Origin: Cellulosilyticum lentocellum DSM 5427
GTDB lineage: Bacteria; Bacillota; Clostridia; Lachnospirales; Cellulosilyticaceae
Direction: 5' to 3'
Assembly: GCF_000178835.2 (NCBI RefSeq)
Contig: NC_015275.1
Span: 2,439,001 to 2,503,000 of the forward strand
DNA: 64,000 nt
Both the position numbers and the translations under genes were made by a program. Shown in pieces: positions 62,143-64,000 of this stretch; positions within the stretch are counted from its first letter, which is position 1; every line of letters begins with the position of its first letter. Below the pieces are notes generated by a model. The model made no database searches, was not told where the DNA came from, and saw only the letters and a list, made by a program, of their open reading frames with translations.

Positions 62143-63333
62143 TCACTTGGATAATTTAAAAAAGCGTTTACACATATAAGGAACCATCTGTTTAAGTGTA
62201 GCCTTCTTAACATCTGTTGCAGATATAAGCTGTCCCTTTCCCACTTCATTTCCATCTAAATAATAGGTCATTTCTCCTACTATAGCCCCTTTAGAAATAG
62301 GTGCTATCAGTGGCTCTCTATAATGAGCTTCATAAGTGAGTTCACTATTTGTATTACTCTTAGGTACGACAAAAGCTTTCGTTTCTTTAGTAGCTACATT
62401 TATTTTAGAAACATCGCCTTTTTTAATAGGTGCCTCACCTATAATTGTACCAATAGTTGGCCCAACTTTTACTTTGTAATTAGCAAAACCATAGTCTAAA
62501 AGCTGCCCTGCTTCTTGAAAACGTGTTTTACCATCTGCAGCACCCATAATAACTGCGATTAATCCCATATTATCTCTTGTTGCAGTAGCACTTACACAAT
62601 GTTTTGCTTCTGGGGTATAACCCGTTTTTAACCCTGTAATCCCTTTATACCATTTAAGCATTTTATTGGTATTGGATAAACCAAACTCTGACTCTCCTCT
62701 TCTTGTTCTATGAGTAATTGTATCCATCCAAGTTGTTAGCGTTTTGGTGATTTCAGGATGCCCATTTACTAACGCTCTTGACATTAAGGCAATATCCCTT
62801 GCCGTTGATACATGTCCTTCTGTATGAAGACCACAAGCATTCTTAAAAACAGTATGGGTCATTCCTAACTCTGCGGCACGTTTATTCATAAGCTCTACAA
62901 ACTGCTCTTCACTTCCAGCAATATATTCACTCATAGCAACAGCAGCATCATTAGCTGAAGCAATACAAATACATTTTACTAAATCACGTACAGTCTGTTC
63001 TTCTCCAGGTTCCATAAAGACTTGAGAGCCACCCATATGTGCTGCATGCTCACTAATAGTTACTTTATCTTCCCAGTTAATTTTTCCGGTATCTACTGCT
63101 TCATTAATGAGTAACAAGGTCATTACTTTTGTAATGCTCGCCGGTGGTAAAGGCTCATCTGCATTTCGCTCTAATAAAATTTTACCACTCGATTCCTCCA
63201 TGAGTATATAACTTCTAGCTGTTGCTGCTAAAGTTTGATTGGTATTCTTCTTAGGTGTTGCAGCTGCAAAAACCTGAGAACAACACATGATGATAAGTAA
63301 TAAAAAGATAACTCCTACACGTTTACTTTTCAT
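62143..63333 (-). CDS. D-alanyl-D-alanine carboxypeptidase
   Basis: 396 residues. Signal peptide KRVGVIFLLLIIMCCSQVFA (cleavage near residue 23). Active-site motifs SITK (in PPASITKVMTLL), SAN (IASANDAAVAMSEY) and KTG (GLKTGYTPEAKHC). The C-terminal beta domain and a final basic-amphipathic helix (TLKQMVPYMCKRFFKLSK) suggest attachment to the membrane's outer face, as in DacA. It trims peptidoglycan peptides. GGAGG precedes the ATG. Upstream, co-directional, is pyrimidine-nucleoside phosphorylase; a terminator separates it from scpA. Confidence 0.93.
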   Translation of the reverse strand: MKSKRVGVIFLLLIIMCCSQVFAAATPKKNTNQTLAATARSYILMEESSGKILLERNADEPLPPASITKVMTLLLINEAVDTGKINWEDKVTISEHAAHMGGSQVFMEPGEEQTVRDLVKCICIASANDAAVAMSEYIAGSEEQFVELMNKRAAELGMTHTVFKNACGLHTEGHVSTARDIALMSRALVNGHPEITKTLTTWMDTITHRTRRGESEFGLSNTNKMLKWYKGITGLKTGYTPEAKHCVSATATRDNMGLIAVIMGAADGKTRFQEAGQLLDYGFANYKVKVGPTIGTIIGEAPIKKGDVSKINVATKETKAFVVPKSNTNSELTYEAHYREPLIAPISKGAIVGEMTYYLDGNEVGKGQLISATDVKKATLKQMVPYMCKRFFKLSK

Positions 63334-63425
63334 AACTGTCCTCCTTATTATCTTTTGTCTGTAGTATTTGTAATTCCATACAATTTATACCTATAGACTT
63401 ATATAAGAGAACAGTATTGTTATCT

Positions 63426-64000
63426 TTAATGAATAATATCGTAAATTAAATCCGGTTTTTCTATTTGTTGATCACTTATTTTATAAGCTTTTTCTAAGAT
63501 TGAAGTTGCTAAATTATATTTTTGTTCATTATTATAATAGATGGTTGCAACTGGTTCATCGACATTTATTTTATCACCTATTTTTTTATGAATAACAATG
63601 CCTACTGCTAAATCAATACTACTTTCTTTTGTTTCTCTACCTGCACCTAATACAAGCGCAGCTTTTCCTACTGCTTCTGCATTGATAGCTTCTACATAAC
63701 CTATTTGATTCAAACAAAAATCTCTATGGTATGGTGCTTGTGGTAAGTAGCTAAAATCGTCTACTGCTCGCTCATCTCCCCCTTGTAACTTAATCCATTC
63801 CTTTAACTTATCGATAGCAGCTCCTGTAGATAATAAGTCTTGAATCTGATTTTTAGCAGCTTCCACATCTTTTGCCAAACCAGCTAGCATAAGCATATGG
63901 CTAGCTAAGGTAATCGTTAATAAAGTTAAATCTTCAGGTCCTTTACCTCTTAATGTATTAATCGCCTCCATTACTTCTAAGGCATTACCTACTGCATATC
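63426..64000 (-). CDS. pdp: Pyrimidine-nucleoside phosphorylase, C-terminal part (window edge)
   Basis: The frame is still open at base 64000, so the N-terminal half lies beyond the window. The visible 190 residues begin AVGNALEVMEAINTLRGKGP, the family motif before the hinge, and include the C-terminal alpha/beta domain (GYVEAINAEAVGKAALVLGA and VGIVIHKKIGDKINVDEP) that resembles a biotinyl-domain fold. The enzyme phosphorolyses uridine, thymidine and deoxyuridine. It ends 92 bp before the carboxypeptidase gene start and may share its transcript. Confidence 0.93.
   Translation of the reverse strand, partial: YAVGNALEVMEAINTLRGKGPEDLTLLTITLASHMLMLAGLAKDVEAAKNQIQDLLSTGAAIDKLKEWIKLQGGDERAVDDFSYLPQAPYHRDFCLNQIGYVEAINAEAVGKAALVLGAGRETKESSIDLAVGIVIHKKIGDKINVDEPVATIYYNNEQKYNLATSILEKAYKISDQQIEKPDLIYDIIH

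Noticed and set aside
1-64000. CRISPR arrays, tRNA or rRNA genes, prophage or complete insertion sequences
   Set aside because: No regularly spaced repeats, tRNA T-loop signatures, transposase or phage structural genes were recognised by eye; a covariance-model scan would be the decisive test.

Overview
The window is chromosomal DNA from an AT-rich, strictly fermentative Firmicute, most likely a clostridium of the Lachnospirales/Cellulosilyticum type. The genus is inference. The evidence is Gram-positive Shine-Dalgarno sequences, many U-tailed intrinsic terminators, a miaB-mutS-mutL-miaA-hfq cluster, LexA with a Gram-positive SOS box, pyruvate formate-lyase, D-lactate dehydrogenase, a Na+-pumping decarboxylase operon, superoxide reductase and ScpAB. 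No tRNA, rRNA, CRISPR array, prophage or intact insertion sequence was seen.

Layout. 1-4.5 kb: a truncated short-chain dehydrogenase, a DUF1295 membrane protein, a YkgJ cysteine-cluster protein, a DEDDh exonuclease and a PrpE-type phosphatase. 4.5-9 kb: D-lactate dehydrogenase diverges from an oxygen-response pair, superoxide reductase followed by a chemoreceptor with an N-terminal H-NOX haem domain that keeps every residue of the O2-binding network. Convergent to it is a TRIC/UPF0126 membrane gene under a tandem glycine riboswitch with a terminator. 9-14 kb is a scarred region: a dead Nudix fragment, intact aspartate 4-decarboxylase beside a decayed aspT antiporter gene, and a UvrC-like nuclease gene whose body lies between 213-bp perfect inverted repeats. 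14-20 kb: a TtcA-like protein, a XerS-like recombinase with a homopolymer frameshift, small membrane proteins, lexA and nadE. 20-30 kb: a methionine gamma-lyase-family enzyme and the hfq/miaA/mutL/mutS/miaB group. 30-41.5 kb: an unknown overlapping gene pair, a MATE transporter, a cytidylate-kinase-like protein, an orphan KdpDE pair, pyruvate kinase, an HD-GYP protein, and a cysteine desulfurase-TtcA pair. 41.6-47 kb: pflB with an unusual leader, methylglyoxal synthase and a UvrD helicase with an embedded DEDDh exonuclease. 47-53 kb: a methyltransferase-nuclease pair, then the rpiR-aroH-cmk-ispH-cheR operon ending in a 40-codon gene. 53-58.4 kb: mmdA-oadG-biotin carrier-oadB-oadA. 58.6-64 kb: rluB, two D,D-carboxypeptidases, scpA-scpB and a partial pyrimidine-nucleoside phosphorylase.

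How it fits together. Pyruvate kinase, PFL, D-LDH, methylglyoxal synthase and the Na+-coupled carboxyltransferase operon are central fermentative metabolism around PEP, pyruvate and oxaloacetate. Superoxide reductase plus the H-NOX chemoreceptor form a plausible module for detoxifying reduced oxygen and swimming away from O2. LexA, MutS, MutL, the UvrC-like and UvrD-like proteins and the Xer recombinase are genome maintenance. The most noteworthy items are the predicted O2-binding H-NOX chemoreceptor, the potentially invertible UvrC-like cassette, the glycine riboswitch on a TRIC-family gene, the two-carboxyltransferase Na+ pump operon, and the pflB leader with a distant Shine-Dalgarno and a palindrome.
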